Assembly (NCBI RefSeq): GCF_900109115.1 | Contig: NZ_FNYV01000015.1 | Coordinates: 1-64,000 of the forward strand | Direction of reading: 5' to 3' | Origin: Micromonospora phaseoli | Lineage (GTDB): Bacteria; Actinomycetota; Actinomycetes; Mycobacteriales; Micromonosporaceae | DNA length: 64,000 nucleotides | In this document: in pieces, positions 41,437 to 49,925 of the stretch | How positions within the stretch are numbered: position 1 is the first letter of the stretch | Layout of the letters: every line of letters starts with the position of its first letter | Notes under the pieces: generated by a model | Databases searched by the model: none | What the model was told of the DNA's origin: nothing | The model's input: the letters and a program-made list of their open reading frames with translations, nothing else | Translations under genes and position numbers: made by a program

Positions 41437-42623
41437 CCGCGCCGGTCGCCGCCGAGGTGTGGAGCGACCACTTCCGGCTCTGGGACATCTACTTCGCGCT
41501 GGCGGGCACCGGCGTCGCGCTGGCCGTGGCCGCCGACGCGTCGTGGTCACCGGCCGCCCTCGTCGGCTTCCTCGCGCTCTTCCTCGCCCTGGCCGGGTGG
41601 TACGTCGGCTTCGGCCGGCGGCTGATGCGCGAGTCGATCGAGGACTGGCGCGGCTACCTCTACCTCGCCGGGGTCGCCCTGCTCTACGTGCCGGCGGTGC
41701 TGCTCAACGGCAACGCGTCGTTCCTGCTGTTCGTGCTCTGCCCACAGGTGTTCATGGTGCTGCCGGCCGTACCGGCGGTGGGCGCGGTGGTGCTGCTCAA
41801 CTCGGTTCACCTGATCGTCCTGGCCACCCGCCTACCGGACCTGGGCGACCTCGTCGCGCCGCTGCTGATCGCGCTGATGATCGTATTCGTCGTCTGCGTA
41901 CTGGGCGTATGGTCACAGCGCGCCGTCGCCGAGAACGCCCGGCGCGCCGAGTTGATCGCCCAGCTGGAGCGCACCCGGACGGAGCTGGCCGAACTCTCCC
42001 ACCGGGCCGGGATCGCGGCCGAGCGTCAGCGGCTCGCCGCCGACATCCACGACACCGTGGCACAGGGCCTGTCCAGCGTGGTGATGCTCATCCAGGCTGC
42101 CGAGGCAGACCTCGACCGCGACGTCGGGCAGGCCCGTCACCACCTCACCCTGGCCCGGCAGACCGCCCGGGAGAACCTGGTCGACGTGCGTACGCTGGTC
42201 GCCGCCCTCACTCCCGCGCAGCTCACCGGCTCGCCGCTGGAGCAGGCCCTGCACCGGCTGACCGAGCGGTTCAGCGCGGAGACCGGGGTGCCGGCCAACT
42301 GCGCCGCCGCCGGCACCGGGCCCGCCCCCGGCACCCCTGTGGAGGTGGTGCTGCTGCGCGCCGCCCAGGAGGCGCTGACCAACGTCCGCCGGCACGCCGG
42401 CGCGGGCACCGTCGCCGTGCTGCTGTGCCGGGACGACGAACGGGTCACGCTGGAGGTCACCGACGACGGGGTCGGGTTCGACACCGACGCCGACACCGAC
42501 GGCTACGGGCTCGCCGGGATCCGGGCCCGGGTAGAGCAGGCGCACGGCTCGGTGGCCGTACGCTCCGCGCCCGGCGCGGGGACCACGATCCGGGTGGAGG
42601 TGCCCTACAGATGGGTCCAATGA
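41433..42623 (+). CDS. NarL/DesK-type sensor histidine kinase
   Basis: The 396-residue product starts VTAPVAAEVWSDHFRLWDIY at the GTG overlapping the permease stop. Five to six membrane helices fill residues 15-165 with no large extracellular domain. The HisKA_3 motif AERQRLAADIHDTVAQGLSS carries the phosphorylated His, followed by LRAAQEALTNVRRHAGAGTV and DDGVGFDTDADTDGYGLAGI of the ATPase domain. Kinases of this sort, coupled to an ABC-2 exporter, usually sense membrane state or a peptide/antibiotic and control the exporter. Confidence 0.92.
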   Translation: MTAPVAAEVWSDHFRLWDIYFALAGTGVALAVAADASWSPAALVGFLALFLALAGWYVGFGRRLMRESIEDWRGYLYLAGVALLYVPAVLLNGNASFLLFVLCPQVFMVLPAVPAVGAVVLLNSVHLIVLATRLPDLGDLVAPLLIALMIVFVVCVLGVWSQRAVAENARRAELIAQLERTRTELAELSHRAGIAAERQRLAADIHDTVAQGLSSVVMLIQAAEADLDRDVGQARHHLTLARQTARENLVDVRTLVAALTPAQLTGSPLEQALHRLTERFSAETGVPANCAAAGTGPAPGTPVEVVLLRAAQEALTNVRRHAGAGTVAVLLCRDDERVTLEVTDDGVGFDTDADTDGYGLAGIRARVEQAHGSVAVRSAPGAGTTIRVEVPYRWVQ

Positions 42624-43237
42624 TCACGGTGCTGCTGGTGGACGACCATCCGGTGGTCCGTGCCGGGGTGGTCGGCATGCTGGCCGGCGCCGACGACATC
42701 ACCGTCGTCGGCGAGGCCGGTGACGAGGCCGAGGCGGTGGCGGTCGTCCGGGACCGGCACCCCGACGTCGTCCTGATGGACCTGCGGATGCCGGGCGGCG
42801 ACGGAGTGGCGGCCACCGCCCGGATCCGCACCGAGTCACCTGCCACCCGGGTGGTCGTGCTGACCACCTACGAGACCGACGCCGACATCCTGCGCGCCGT
42901 CGAGGCCGGCGCCGCCGGCTACCTGCTCAAGGACGTGTCCCGGACCGACCTGATCGCGGCAGTCCGTACCGCCGCACGCGGCGGTACGGTGCTCGCCCCG
43001 TCGGTGGCGACCCGGCTGCTGCACCAGGTCCGCCGGCCGGCCCGGGACACGCTGTCCCCACGGGAGGTGGAGGTGCTCCGATTGGTGAGTCGGGGCATGT
43101 CGAACGCCGAGATCGGTCGGCAGCTGCACATCAGCGAGGCGACCGTGAAGACCCACCTGCTGCGTACCTTCAACAAGCTCGACGTCTCGGACCGCACCGC
43201 GGCGGTCACCACCGCGATGGCCGCCGGCCTGCTGTAG
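42620..43237 (+). CDS. NarL/FixJ-family response regulator
   Basis: The 205-residue protein has the acidic pocket LLVDDHPVVRAGV, the phosphoacceptor Asp at residue 54 in VVLMDLRMPGGDG, the conserved Thr in VVLTTYETDAD and the Lys in AAGYLLKDVS. The C-terminal LuxR-type helix-turn-helix is LSPREVEVLRLVSRGMSNAE and IGRQLHISEATVKTHLLRTF. Its ATG overlaps the kinase stop. It is the output of the adjacent kinase and may control the same operon. Confidence 0.94.
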   Translation: MITVLLVDDHPVVRAGVVGMLAGADDITVVGEAGDEAEAVAVVRDRHPDVVLMDLRMPGGDGVAATARIRTESPATRVVVLTTYETDADILRAVEAGAAGYLLKDVSRTDLIAAVRTAARGGTVLAPSVATRLLHQVRRPARDTLSPREVEVLRLVSRGMSNAEIGRQLHISEATVKTHLLRTFNKLDVSDRTAAVTTAMAAGLL

Positions 43238-43294
43238 AGCCGGCCGGGGATATTGCGCTGGCCGGTGCCGGCGATGCCTGACATGCTCACGGCG

Positions 43295-43783
43295 ATGGAG
43301 ATCAGGTTCGCGACCGCCGACGACTGGCCGGGCATCTGGCCCTTCCTGCGCGAGATCGTCTCGGCCGGCGAGACGTACACCTGGCCGCGGGACGTCGACG
43401 AGGCACGGGCCCGGCAGATGTGGCTGGTGCCGCCGCCGGGCCGCACCGTGGTCGCCGTCGACCCCGACGGCACCGTGCTCGGCTCGGCGAAGTTGACCCC
43501 CAACCAGCTCGGCCCCGGCGACCACGTCGCCAACGCCAGCTTCATGGTCGCTGGACGGGCGGCCGGGCGTGGGATCGGCCGCGCGCTGGGGATGTCCGTG
43601 CTGGACCTGGCCCGCGCCGACGGTTACCGCGCGATGCAGTTCAACGCGGTGGTGGCCAGCAACACCCGGGCGGTGGGGTTGTGGCGGTCACTGGGCTTCG
43701 AGGTCGTCGGCCGGATCCCGGCGGGCTTTCACCATCCGTCCGAGGGCTACGTCGACCTGCTGGTCATGTACCAGCGGCTCTGA
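43295..43783 (+). CDS. GNAT-family N-acetyltransferase
   Basis: The 162-residue product starts MEIRFATADDWPGIWPFLRE, with the acetyl-CoA loop RAAGRGIGRALGMSVLD and the C-terminal FNAVVASNTRAVGLWRSLGF, the standard GNAT order. A longer frame from TTG at 43253 exists, but the ATG gives the normal family N-terminus. The substrate is unknown; relatives are often annotated as phosphinothricin-like or Ard1-like acetyltransferases. Confidence 0.88.
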   Translation: MEIRFATADDWPGIWPFLREIVSAGETYTWPRDVDEARARQMWLVPPPGRTVVAVDPDGTVLGSAKLTPNQLGPGDHVANASFMVAGRAAGRGIGRALGMSVLDLARADGYRAMQFNAVVASNTRAVGLWRSLGFEVVGRIPAGFHHPSEGYVDLLVMYQRL

Positions 43784-43825
43784 CCGGCCGAGCAGCCGGG
43801 CCGAGCAGCCCGATAGCCTGGGCCG

Positions 43826-44416
43826 GTGATGCTGCCCCTGCCCACCGGCGAGTTCCAGGCGTACCTGTTCGACTGCGACGGCACCATCGTCGACTCGATG
43901 CCCCAGCACTACACGGCCTGGCGGGAGACCCTCGACCAGTGGGGATGCGCCTTCCCCGAGGATCTCTTCTATGCCTGGGCCGGACGGCCGACGGCCGACA
44001 TCGTGGCCGCCCTCAACGAGCAGCACGGCCTGGACATGCCGCTGGAGACGGTCGTCGCCCGCCGGGAGGCCCGCTTCCAGCAACTGCTGCCCACGGCGAC
44101 CGGCATCCCCGGGGTGCTGCAACACATCGACGACGCGCACGGGCGGATCCCGTTCGCCGTGGTCTCCGGCAGCACCCGGGAGGCGGTCACCGCCTCACTC
44201 GACGCGCTGGGCATCCTGGACCGCTTCGACGTGCTGGTCTGTGCCGGGGACTACGCCCGCGCCAAGCCCGACCCGGAGCCGTTCCTGCGCGCCGCCGAGC
44301 TGCTCGGCGTAGCCCCGCGTTCCTGCCTGGTCTTCGAGGACGCGGACCTGGGCATGCAGGCCGCCGCCGCAGCCGGGATGGCGGCGGTACGGGTGCCGCA
44401 GCCCCGCCAGGGTTGA
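43826..44416 (+). CDS. HAD-family hydrolase (beta-phosphoglucomutase / phosphatase type)
   Basis: The 196-residue product has HAD motif I AYLFDCDGTIVDSMPQHYTA, a helical cap, motif II FAVVSGSTREAV, motif III Lys in DYARAKPDPEPFL and motif IV LVFEDADLGMQAAAAAGM. This arrangement fits small sugar-phosphate phosphatases or mutases. TAGCCT is six bases before the GTG start, indicating a leaderless transcript. The adjacent ATG three bases on is an alternative start. Confidence 0.9.
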   Translation: MMLPLPTGEFQAYLFDCDGTIVDSMPQHYTAWRETLDQWGCAFPEDLFYAWAGRPTADIVAALNEQHGLDMPLETVVARREARFQQLLPTATGIPGVLQHIDDAHGRIPFAVVSGSTREAVTASLDALGILDRFDVLVCAGDYARAKPDPEPFLRAAELLGVAPRSCLVFEDADLGMQAAAAAGMAAVRVPQPRQG

Positions 44417-44693
44417 CCGTTGCCGCGCCAGCCGGGCGTCAACTTGCTCAAGATATCCGCAAGTTGCGTGGATCACAGTTCTCGCCCGGGCCGGAAAGCG
44501 CCATCCTGATGACACCGGTGCCGGCGACCCTCGTCGCCGCCCCGCACCGGCGTACCTGAACGGGGGATCGCGCTCCGCCATCAACGGCGCTGGCGTAGCG
44601 CGATCAGGGGAGCCGGCGCCGGCCGATCCGACCCCGGCTGTCGGTGCCCGCGCCTATGCTGCCGTCGTCCATCGAAGGAAGGTGGCCGATCTC

Positions 44694-45818
44694 GTGGCAT
44701 CCACCGGTTCGACGGCGCTGACCGGCGCCGAGGCGCTCGCCCTGCGAATGACCAGCCTCCGCCTGCGGTCCCACCCCACCGCCGCTCCGGCCGGGAGCGT
44801 GGCCGAGGTGGTGGAGTGGTTCGGTGCCATGCAGGCACAGGATCTCGCCAGTGGCATGTGGTCGCTGGGTCTCCGGCTGCCCGGGTCGACCCAGGCCGAC
44901 GTGCACGGCGCGTTGGAGCGCCGCGAGGCCCTGCGGACCTGGCCGATGCGCGGCACCATCCATCTGGTGCCGGCCCGGGACGCCCGCTGGCTGCTGGAGC
45001 TGACCGGGGTACGCGCCCTGTCCGGGGCCGCCCGGCGACGCGAGTTCCTCGGGCTCACCGAGTCGGAGGCGGATCGCGCCGCCGACGTGCTGGGCAGCGC
45101 GCTGGCCGGCGGCGGCCGGCTGACCCGCGCCGAGTGCGTCGCGACGCTCGTCGCGGCCGGCATCGACGGCGCCGGCCAACGCGGCTACCACCTGCTGTGG
45201 TACGCCAGCCAGCGCGGCGTCACCTGCATCGCCCCCAACGTCGGCACCGAGCAGACCTTCGCGCTGCTCGACGAGTGGGCACCTGGCCAGCACCAACTCG
45301 ACCAGGAAGAGGCGCTGGCCACCCTGGCGCTGCGTTACTTCCGCGGCCACGGCCCCACCACCCGGCAGGACTTCGCCGGCTGGACGGGCCTTACCGCGAC
45401 CGACGCCAAGCGCGCGATCGCCGCCGCCGGTGACGAGTTGACCACGGTCCTGGTCGACGGCGTCGAGTCGGTGCTGCACACTCCGCTGCTCGACGCACCC
45501 CGCGCCGAGGTGGACGACGTGCTGACCCTGCCCGGCTTCGACGAATACCTGCTCGGCTACAAGGACCGGGCGCTGATGCTCGACCCCGAGCACAAGCAGG
45601 CGATCATCCCGGGCGGTAACGGCGTCTTCCAGGCCACCGTCGTGATCGGCGGCCGGGTCGTCGGCACCTGGAAGCGCACCCTGGCCAAGACCCGGGTCAC
45701 CCTGACCGTGGCGCCCCTGGTCGACCTCGATCCGGCCCGACGCGAGCAGGTCGAGCAGGCGCTCGGCCGCTATGCCGAGTTCGTCGAACTGCCACCACGG
45801 GTCACCTGGGCAGGCTGA
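44694..45818 (+). CDS. AlkZ-like winged-helix DNA glycosylase family protein (HTH_42)
   Basis: The 374-residue product starts at the GTG that follows AAGGAAGG by 11 bases, and TATGCT at 44655-44660 may be its -10 box. It has the HTH_42 family pattern: VVEWFGAMQAQDLASGMWSL, TWPMRGTIHLVPARDARWLL, GYHLLWYASQRGVTCIAPNV and DEYLLGYKDRALMLDPEHKQ, ending in a beta domain (VFQATVVIGGRVVGTWKRTL). The Q47-x-Q49 pair matches the catalytic QxQ motif of AlkZ, which unhooks interstrand crosslinks and bulky N7 adducts in antibiotic producers. Activity is inferred from this motif; many family members are untested. Confidence 0.85.
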   Translation: MASTGSTALTGAEALALRMTSLRLRSHPTAAPAGSVAEVVEWFGAMQAQDLASGMWSLGLRLPGSTQADVHGALERREALRTWPMRGTIHLVPARDARWLLELTGVRALSGAARRREFLGLTESEADRAADVLGSALAGGGRLTRAECVATLVAAGIDGAGQRGYHLLWYASQRGVTCIAPNVGTEQTFALLDEWAPGQHQLDQEEALATLALRYFRGHGPTTRQDFAGWTGLTATDAKRAIAAAGDELTTVLVDGVESVLHTPLLDAPRAEVDDVLTLPGFDEYLLGYKDRALMLDPEHKQAIIPGGNGVFQATVVIGGRVVGTWKRTLAKTRVTLTVAPLVDLDPARREQVEQALGRYAEFVELPPRVTWAG

Positions 45819-45948
45819 CCCGCCGGTGGACCAGTTCACGGTCGGTCACTGGTCCTCCTGCTCCTGCACTCGGGTCAGGTGCGAATCCAGCCTGTCCATC
45901 CGCGCTGACACCAGCGGACAGTTCGATCGACCAGATGGATCTGGCCAG

Positions 45949-46362
45949 TCAGGCGGAGAAGCGGTTCACCTTCTCGGGATGCAGGACGATGCGTACCACT
46001 CCGCCGTTGCGCCACTGCTCGATCAGGGCCTGGTACTTCGGGTCGCTCGAGTCGCCGTACCGGTCGGTGAGCCGGGCCGCGAGTTCGACACCGCCCTGAT
46101 CGTGCAGAGTGACCGAGCCTTCCGCCGCCACCCAGTGTTCGGGCTCGCCAGGTGGTGCCGCGACGACGACGGAGGCACGGGGTCGCTCCCGGAGGCGGTC
46201 GAGCTTCGGCGACCCCGGCTCCGAGAACATCGCCAGGTCACCGGCGGCGGTCACCTCGAACCACACCGGGCGCGGCGCGGGCCAACGATGGGGGCGGGGC
46301 GCCACGGTGAGGAAGGCGTACAACGGCCGGCCGAGCAGGGCAAGATCCTCATCCCGGAACAT
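45949..46362 (-). CDS. Pyridoxamine-5'-phosphate-oxidase-fold protein (F420/flavin type)
   Basis: The 137-residue product has the split-barrel pattern LALLGRPLYAFLTVAPRPHR, RPVWFEVTAAGDLAMFSEPG and RPRASVVVAAPPGEPEHWVA. Small single-domain members in actinomycetes bind F420, FMN or haem-like ligands; which one is not clear. TAGGCT lies seven bases before the ATG and no ribosome site is visible, so it is probably leaderless. Confidence 0.82.
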   Translation of the reverse strand: MFRDEDLALLGRPLYAFLTVAPRPHRWPAPRPVWFEVTAAGDLAMFSEPGSPKLDRLRERPRASVVVAAPPGEPEHWVAAEGSVTLHDQGGVELAARLTDRYGDSSDPKYQALIEQWRNGGVVRIVLHPEKVNRFSA

Positions 46363-46490
46363 ACCGCCCAGCCTACGACCGGCGACCTGATCCGGCTGGT
46401 CGACGCAGCCGCAGCCCGGCGTCCGGCGGGCGTTCTGCCCACGGCGAAGATCCTTGGCCGGTACGGTCGTCCGCTGCTTGGCTGGCGGGC

Positions 46491-47507
46491 ATGAAGATGC
46501 TGGTACTGGGCGGGACGGCGTGGCTCGGGCGGGAGGTGGCCCGGCAGGCCGTCGACCGGGGTCACGCGGTCACCTGCCTGGCCCGAGGAGAGAGCGGTGC
46601 GGTGCCGCCCGGCGCGGTCCTCGTCCGCGCCGACCGCGCTGATCCCACCGCGTACGAGGCGCTGCGCGACCAGCACTGGGACGCCGTGATCGAGGTGTCG
46701 TGGCAGCCCGGCTTCGTCCGCGACGCCGTGGGGGCCCTGGGCGACCGGGCGCGGCACTGGAGCTACGTCTCCTCGGTCAGCGCCTACGCCGGCCACGACA
46801 CGCCCGGCGCCGACGAATCGGCGGCCACCCTGCCGGCGACGGCTTCGGACGTGGTCGACCGCGAGGAGTACGGCGAGGCGAAGGTGGCCTGCGAGCAGCT
46901 CTCCACGGTGCGAGTGGGCAACCGGCTGCTGGTGGCCCGTGCCGGCCTGATCGGCGGGCCCGGTGACCACAGTGGTCGCTCCGGCTACTGGGTCGCCCGC
47001 GCCGCCCGCGACCCCGAGGCGCCGATGCTGGTACCCCGTACCCCCGACCTGCCGACCCAGGTCGTCGACGTACGCGACCTGGCGACCTGGCTGCTGGACA
47101 GCGCACAGTCCGGGACGGTCGGCACGTTCGACGCGGTCGGCCCGGTGGTGCCGTTCGGTGAGTGGATCTCCCGGTCCCGCGAGGTGGGCGGGCACACCGG
47201 GCCGGTGGTCGACGTCGACCCGGACTGGCTGGTGGCCCGGGGCGTGGCCCAGTACATGGGCCCGGAGTCGCTGGCGATGTGGCTGGTCGAGCCCGGCTGG
47301 CAGGGTTGGTCGGCCCGCAGTGGCGCGGCGGCCGTCGCCGCCGGGCTGCGCCACCGGCCGCGCACCGACCTGTTGCGCGACACGCTCGCCTGGGAGCGCA
47401 CGGCGGGCCTGCACCGGGACCGACGTGCCGGGCTGAGCGTCGGCCGGGAGGCCGAGCTACTGGACGCGTTGGCGCACGAGCGGGGTCGGCCGGAGCCCGA
47501 CGCCTGA
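46491..47507 (+). CDS. Extended-SDR NAD-dependent epimerase/dehydratase family protein
   Basis: The 338-residue product starts MKMLVLGGTAWLGREVARQA, a Rossmann motif of extended SDRs with GGTxxLG. SYVSSVSAYAGHD provides the Ser region, and the usual YxxxK is represented by EEYGEAKVACEQL. A C-terminal part follows with QVVDVRDLATWLLDSAQSGT. Such proteins act on nucleotide sugars or as RNA-binding relatives (CSP41-like); the sequence is nearer to the reductase-like group. It stands alone, followed after 56 bases by the AlkD-like gene. Confidence 0.85.
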   Translation: MKMLVLGGTAWLGREVARQAVDRGHAVTCLARGESGAVPPGAVLVRADRADPTAYEALRDQHWDAVIEVSWQPGFVRDAVGALGDRARHWSYVSSVSAYAGHDTPGADESAATLPATASDVVDREEYGEAKVACEQLSTVRVGNRLLVARAGLIGGPGDHSGRSGYWVARAARDPEAPMLVPRTPDLPTQVVDVRDLATWLLDSAQSGTVGTFDAVGPVVPFGEWISRSREVGGHTGPVVDVDPDWLVARGVAQYMGPESLAMWLVEPGWQGWSARSGAAAVAAGLRHRPRTDLLRDTLAWERTAGLHRDRRAGLSVGREAELLDALAHERGRPEPDA

Positions 47508-47563
47508 CTGCCCGGCGACCAGCCCGTCCGGCTAGATTCACCTGTGATGGCCAGGAGGCTGAG

Positions 47564-48235
47564 ATGACGGACACGACGGTGGCCGAGGTGATGGCCGAGC
47601 TGGCCGAGCTTGAGGACCCGAGGACGCGCGAGGTGAACCTCACGCACGGTGACGACCACGGCGTCAACCTCGCCAAACTGCGGGCGCTCGCGAAACGGTT
47701 GAAGACGCAGCAGGAACTCGCGCGCCAACTCTGGAAGACGGAGGACACCGCGGCGAGACTGCTGGCGCTCCTCGTCTGCCGACCGAAGGCGTTCGGGCGT
47801 GACGAGTTGGACGTCATGTTGCGCGAGGCGCGCACCCCCAAGGTGCACGACTGGCTCGTCAACTACGTGGTGAAGAAGAACCCGCACGCCGAGGAGCTAC
47901 GCCGGGCCTGGTCCGCCGATCCGGATCCGGTGGTCGCGAGTGCCGGCTGGGCACTGACCACCGAGCGGGTCTCCAGGCAGCCGGAAGGGCTCGACCTTGC
48001 GGGGCTGCTGGACGTCGTCGAGGCGCAGCTGAAAGATGCCCCGGATCGCCTGCAATGGGCGATGAACCACTGCCTGGCCCAGATCGGGATCGAGCACGCC
48101 GAGCACCGCAACCGGGCGATCGACATCGGCGAACGCTTGCAGGTGCTCAAGGACTATCCGACTTCACCCGGCTGCACGTCGCCGTTCGCGCCCGACTGGA
48201 TCAACGAGATGGCGCGCAGACAACAGGACAGGTAA
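47564..48235 (+). CDS. AlkD-like DNA alkylation repair / HEAT-repeat protein
   Basis: The 223-residue product is almost all alpha-helical with HEAT-like pairs: LAKLRALAKRLKTQQELARQ-LWKTEDTAARLLALLVC, VHDWLVNYVVKKNPHAEELR, PVVASAGWALTTERVSR and LQWAMNHCLAQIGIEHAEHR. This is the AlkD architecture, whose members bind N3/N7-alkylated DNA. Whether the Trp/Asp/Arg catalytic set is complete cannot be judged without alignment. TAGATT and AGGAGG precede the ATG at good distances, implying a 20-base 5' UTR. Confidence 0.8.
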   Translation: MTDTTVAEVMAELAELEDPRTREVNLTHGDDHGVNLAKLRALAKRLKTQQELARQLWKTEDTAARLLALLVCRPKAFGRDELDVMLREARTPKVHDWLVNYVVKKNPHAEELRRAWSADPDPVVASAGWALTTERVSRQPEGLDLAGLLDVVEAQLKDAPDRLQWAMNHCLAQIGIEHAEHRNRAIDIGERLQVLKDYPTSPGCTSPFAPDWINEMARRQQDR

Positions 48236-48283
48236 CTCTGCTGCCCAGGTTCGCGCCGCCGGCTGCGAAGGCGCGAAAGCGCC

Positions 48284-48303
48284 CGCCCGTGAAGTGACGG
48301 GCG
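48284..48303. terminator. Small hairpin between convergent genes
   Basis: CGCCCGT and ACGGGCG surround a six-base loop between the AlkD-like gene and the DUF397 gene. Confidence 0.6.
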
Positions 48304-48320
48304 TACTCGCGCGTCTGGGG

Positions 48321-48512
48321 TCAGGCGCGTTCGGTGACCTGGGCGACGAACGCGCGCCACGCGGACGGGGCGAAGGTCAGCGCCGGGCCGGTCAGGTCCT
48401 TTGAATCCCGCACGCCGACGACGCCGGGAAGGTTGTCTGCGACCTCGACGCAGTTGCCGCCGCTCGCGCCGCTGCGGGTGCTCTTGCGCCACTGGGCGTT
48501 ACTGAGGTCCAT
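48321..48512 (-). CDS. DUF397 protein
   Basis: The 63-residue product starts MDLSNAQWRKSTRSGASGGN, followed by CVEVADNLPGVVGVRDSKD and ending SAWRAFVAQVTE, a textbook DUF397 sequence. These small proteins accompany XRE/DUF5753 regulators in Streptomyces-like bacteria (for example WhiJ-type systems) and are thought to counteract or titrate the regulator. The gene overlaps the regulator's 3' end by 14 bases, so they form one unit. Confidence 0.93.
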   Translation of the reverse strand: MDLSNAQWRKSTRSGASGGNCVEVADNLPGVVGVRDSKDLTGPALTFAPSAWRAFVAQVTERA

Positions 48513-49305
48513 GGTGACTCTCAACTTCCTTCAACAGGTCGATGGACTGCCTGCGTGGTAGCGCCTCGTTCCGGACGCTCTCCCATCTCGCTTGAAGCGT
48601 AGCCACATCATCATCCTTGTCGACGACATCCCCGCCGAGCTGATTCTCAAGGTGACCAACCCAGACACCCTCAGCAGACCGAGCCAGCGCGAACGGCCCA
48701 GACAGCCCGACGTGCAGGCCGCTGCCAAGGGGGACGACGTGAACATGAACGTGCGGAAGCTCGGCCAGCGCGATCAAGTGGGCGACTTGCTGGGCCATGA
48801 TGCCGCCGAGGCCGTCACCCGTGCGGCGTAGCGCGGCCTCGTCCAGTACGGCGACGAACTGCGGCCGGCGTTCGCCGGTCAGGATCGCTTGCCTGTCCAA
48901 ACGCGCCTTGACTCGCTGCTCGACCTCGTCATCGGTCAGGCTGTCCACGGTGCGCAGTACCGCACGGGCGTAGTGCTCCACCTGCAACAGGCCCGGAATC
49001 AGGTTGGGTTCGAAGTAGCGAAGCTGCGTCGCGCCGCGCTCGGCATCGAGCCATGGCAGGAACCAGGACGGTGCACCGAGCTTCATCGCCAGCCGCTCGA
49101 ACAGGCCACCGTTGCTCAGCGCGCGGTCGGCGCCTCGGGCGAAGTCCAACGTCACTGCCCGAGTGCCGCCTTCAACAGCGCTGACATGGGAGGCACTGAA
49201 GCCGGCGCCGCGACCGAACGCCTCCTGCGTCATGCCGGCCGCTCCCCGCGCCCGACGGATCTCACCCACGATGAAGGCCGCTACGGGGTTTGGCATGTCA
49301 GGCAT
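48499..49305 (-). CDS. XRE-family regulator with DUF5753 domain
   Basis: The 268-residue product has an N-terminal helix-turn-helix (AFIVGEIRRARGAAGMTQEA, GFSASHVSAVEGGTRAVTLD) and a C-terminal DUF5753 domain: LRYFEPNLIPGLLQVEHYAR, VKARLDRQAILTGERRPQFV, LPHVHVHVVPLGSGLHVGLS. These regulators influence development and antibiotic production. With its DUF397 partner it resembles one of the many WhiJ-like pairs of actinomycetes. Confidence 0.93.
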   Translation of the reverse strand: MPDMPNPVAAFIVGEIRRARGAAGMTQEAFGRGAGFSASHVSAVEGGTRAVTLDFARGADRALSNGGLFERLAMKLGAPSWFLPWLDAERGATQLRYFEPNLIPGLLQVEHYARAVLRTVDSLTDDEVEQRVKARLDRQAILTGERRPQFVAVLDEAALRRTGDGLGGIMAQQVAHLIALAELPHVHVHVVPLGSGLHVGLSGPFALARSAEGVWVGHLENQLGGDVVDKDDDVATLQARWESVRNEALPRRQSIDLLKEVESHHGPQ

Positions 49306-49545
49306 TCAGGGCCCCCCACATCAAAGATCGATTACCCACATCGCCACGGAATCGGCGGCCGTTTCGCCAGCTCAGCCCGGACGCCGGAAGCACCTCCCGA
49401 GAGTAGCGGCCTCCATATCAGAGTGTCACCAGCGGAACCGTGGGCGTGGCACGACCCGTCGGCGGGACCAGCACCGGGCCGCCCGACTGGCGAGCACTTT
49501 CGGGCGGCCCTCCCACACTCCGTGTCGACTGAGGAGGCCCCCGCC

Positions 49546-49623
49546 GTGCCCGTTCCGAAGCCCACGAACGCCGTATCGACCATCCGCCGGTTCGACCGGG
49601 TCGGCCGCCGCGATGTCCGGTGA
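49546..49623 (+). CDS. 25-residue basic peptide, first of three overlapping small genes
   Basis: A GTG preceded by GAGGAGG with nine bases between opens a frame of 25 residues (VPVPKPTNAVSTIRRFDRVG plus five more), net strongly positive. Its stop overlaps the GTG of the next gene by four bases. The ribosome site and overlap argue that it is translated. I know no family for it. It might itself act as a leader peptide that couples translation of the next gene. Confidence 0.5.
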   Translation: MPVPKPTNAVSTIRRFDRVGRRDVR

Positions 49624-49925
49624 CCGCACGTCGGGCGGACGGGACGCCGCTGGTCCAGCCCGGCGTGTACCTCCTGGATCGGGAAACCTCGCCGCAGTTC
49701 GGCAAGCCGATCCTGGTGCGGGTGATCCGCGAGTTGGCCGACCGGCACCCGCCGTACGGCTGGACCTGGGTCGACTGCTATCAGCTCGACCGGCACGGCG
49801 ACGCGACGGAGAAGCGGCAGTTGTTCGTGATGCCGCAGGGGATGCGCCAGGTGGACGTGGCACCGGTCCCCTACGCCGCGCGTCGGTACCCGCCCCGCTC
49901 CCGCCCCGCACGGGCACCCGGATGA
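49620..49925 (+). CDS. Small conserved-looking protein of unknown function
   Basis: The 101-residue product has a compact middle, LVQPGVYLLDRETSPQFGKP-ILVRVIRELADRHPPYGWTW, then VDCYQLDRHGDATEKRQLFV and a basic Pro/Arg tail. The strand pattern suggests a small SH3-like or beta-barrel fold. It overlaps both its neighbours by four bases (GTGA and ATGA), so the three are made together. No function can be given. Confidence 0.7.
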   Translation: MTARRADGTPLVQPGVYLLDRETSPQFGKPILVRVIRELADRHPPYGWTWVDCYQLDRHGDATEKRQLFVMPQGMRQVDVAPVPYAARRYPPRSRPARAPG

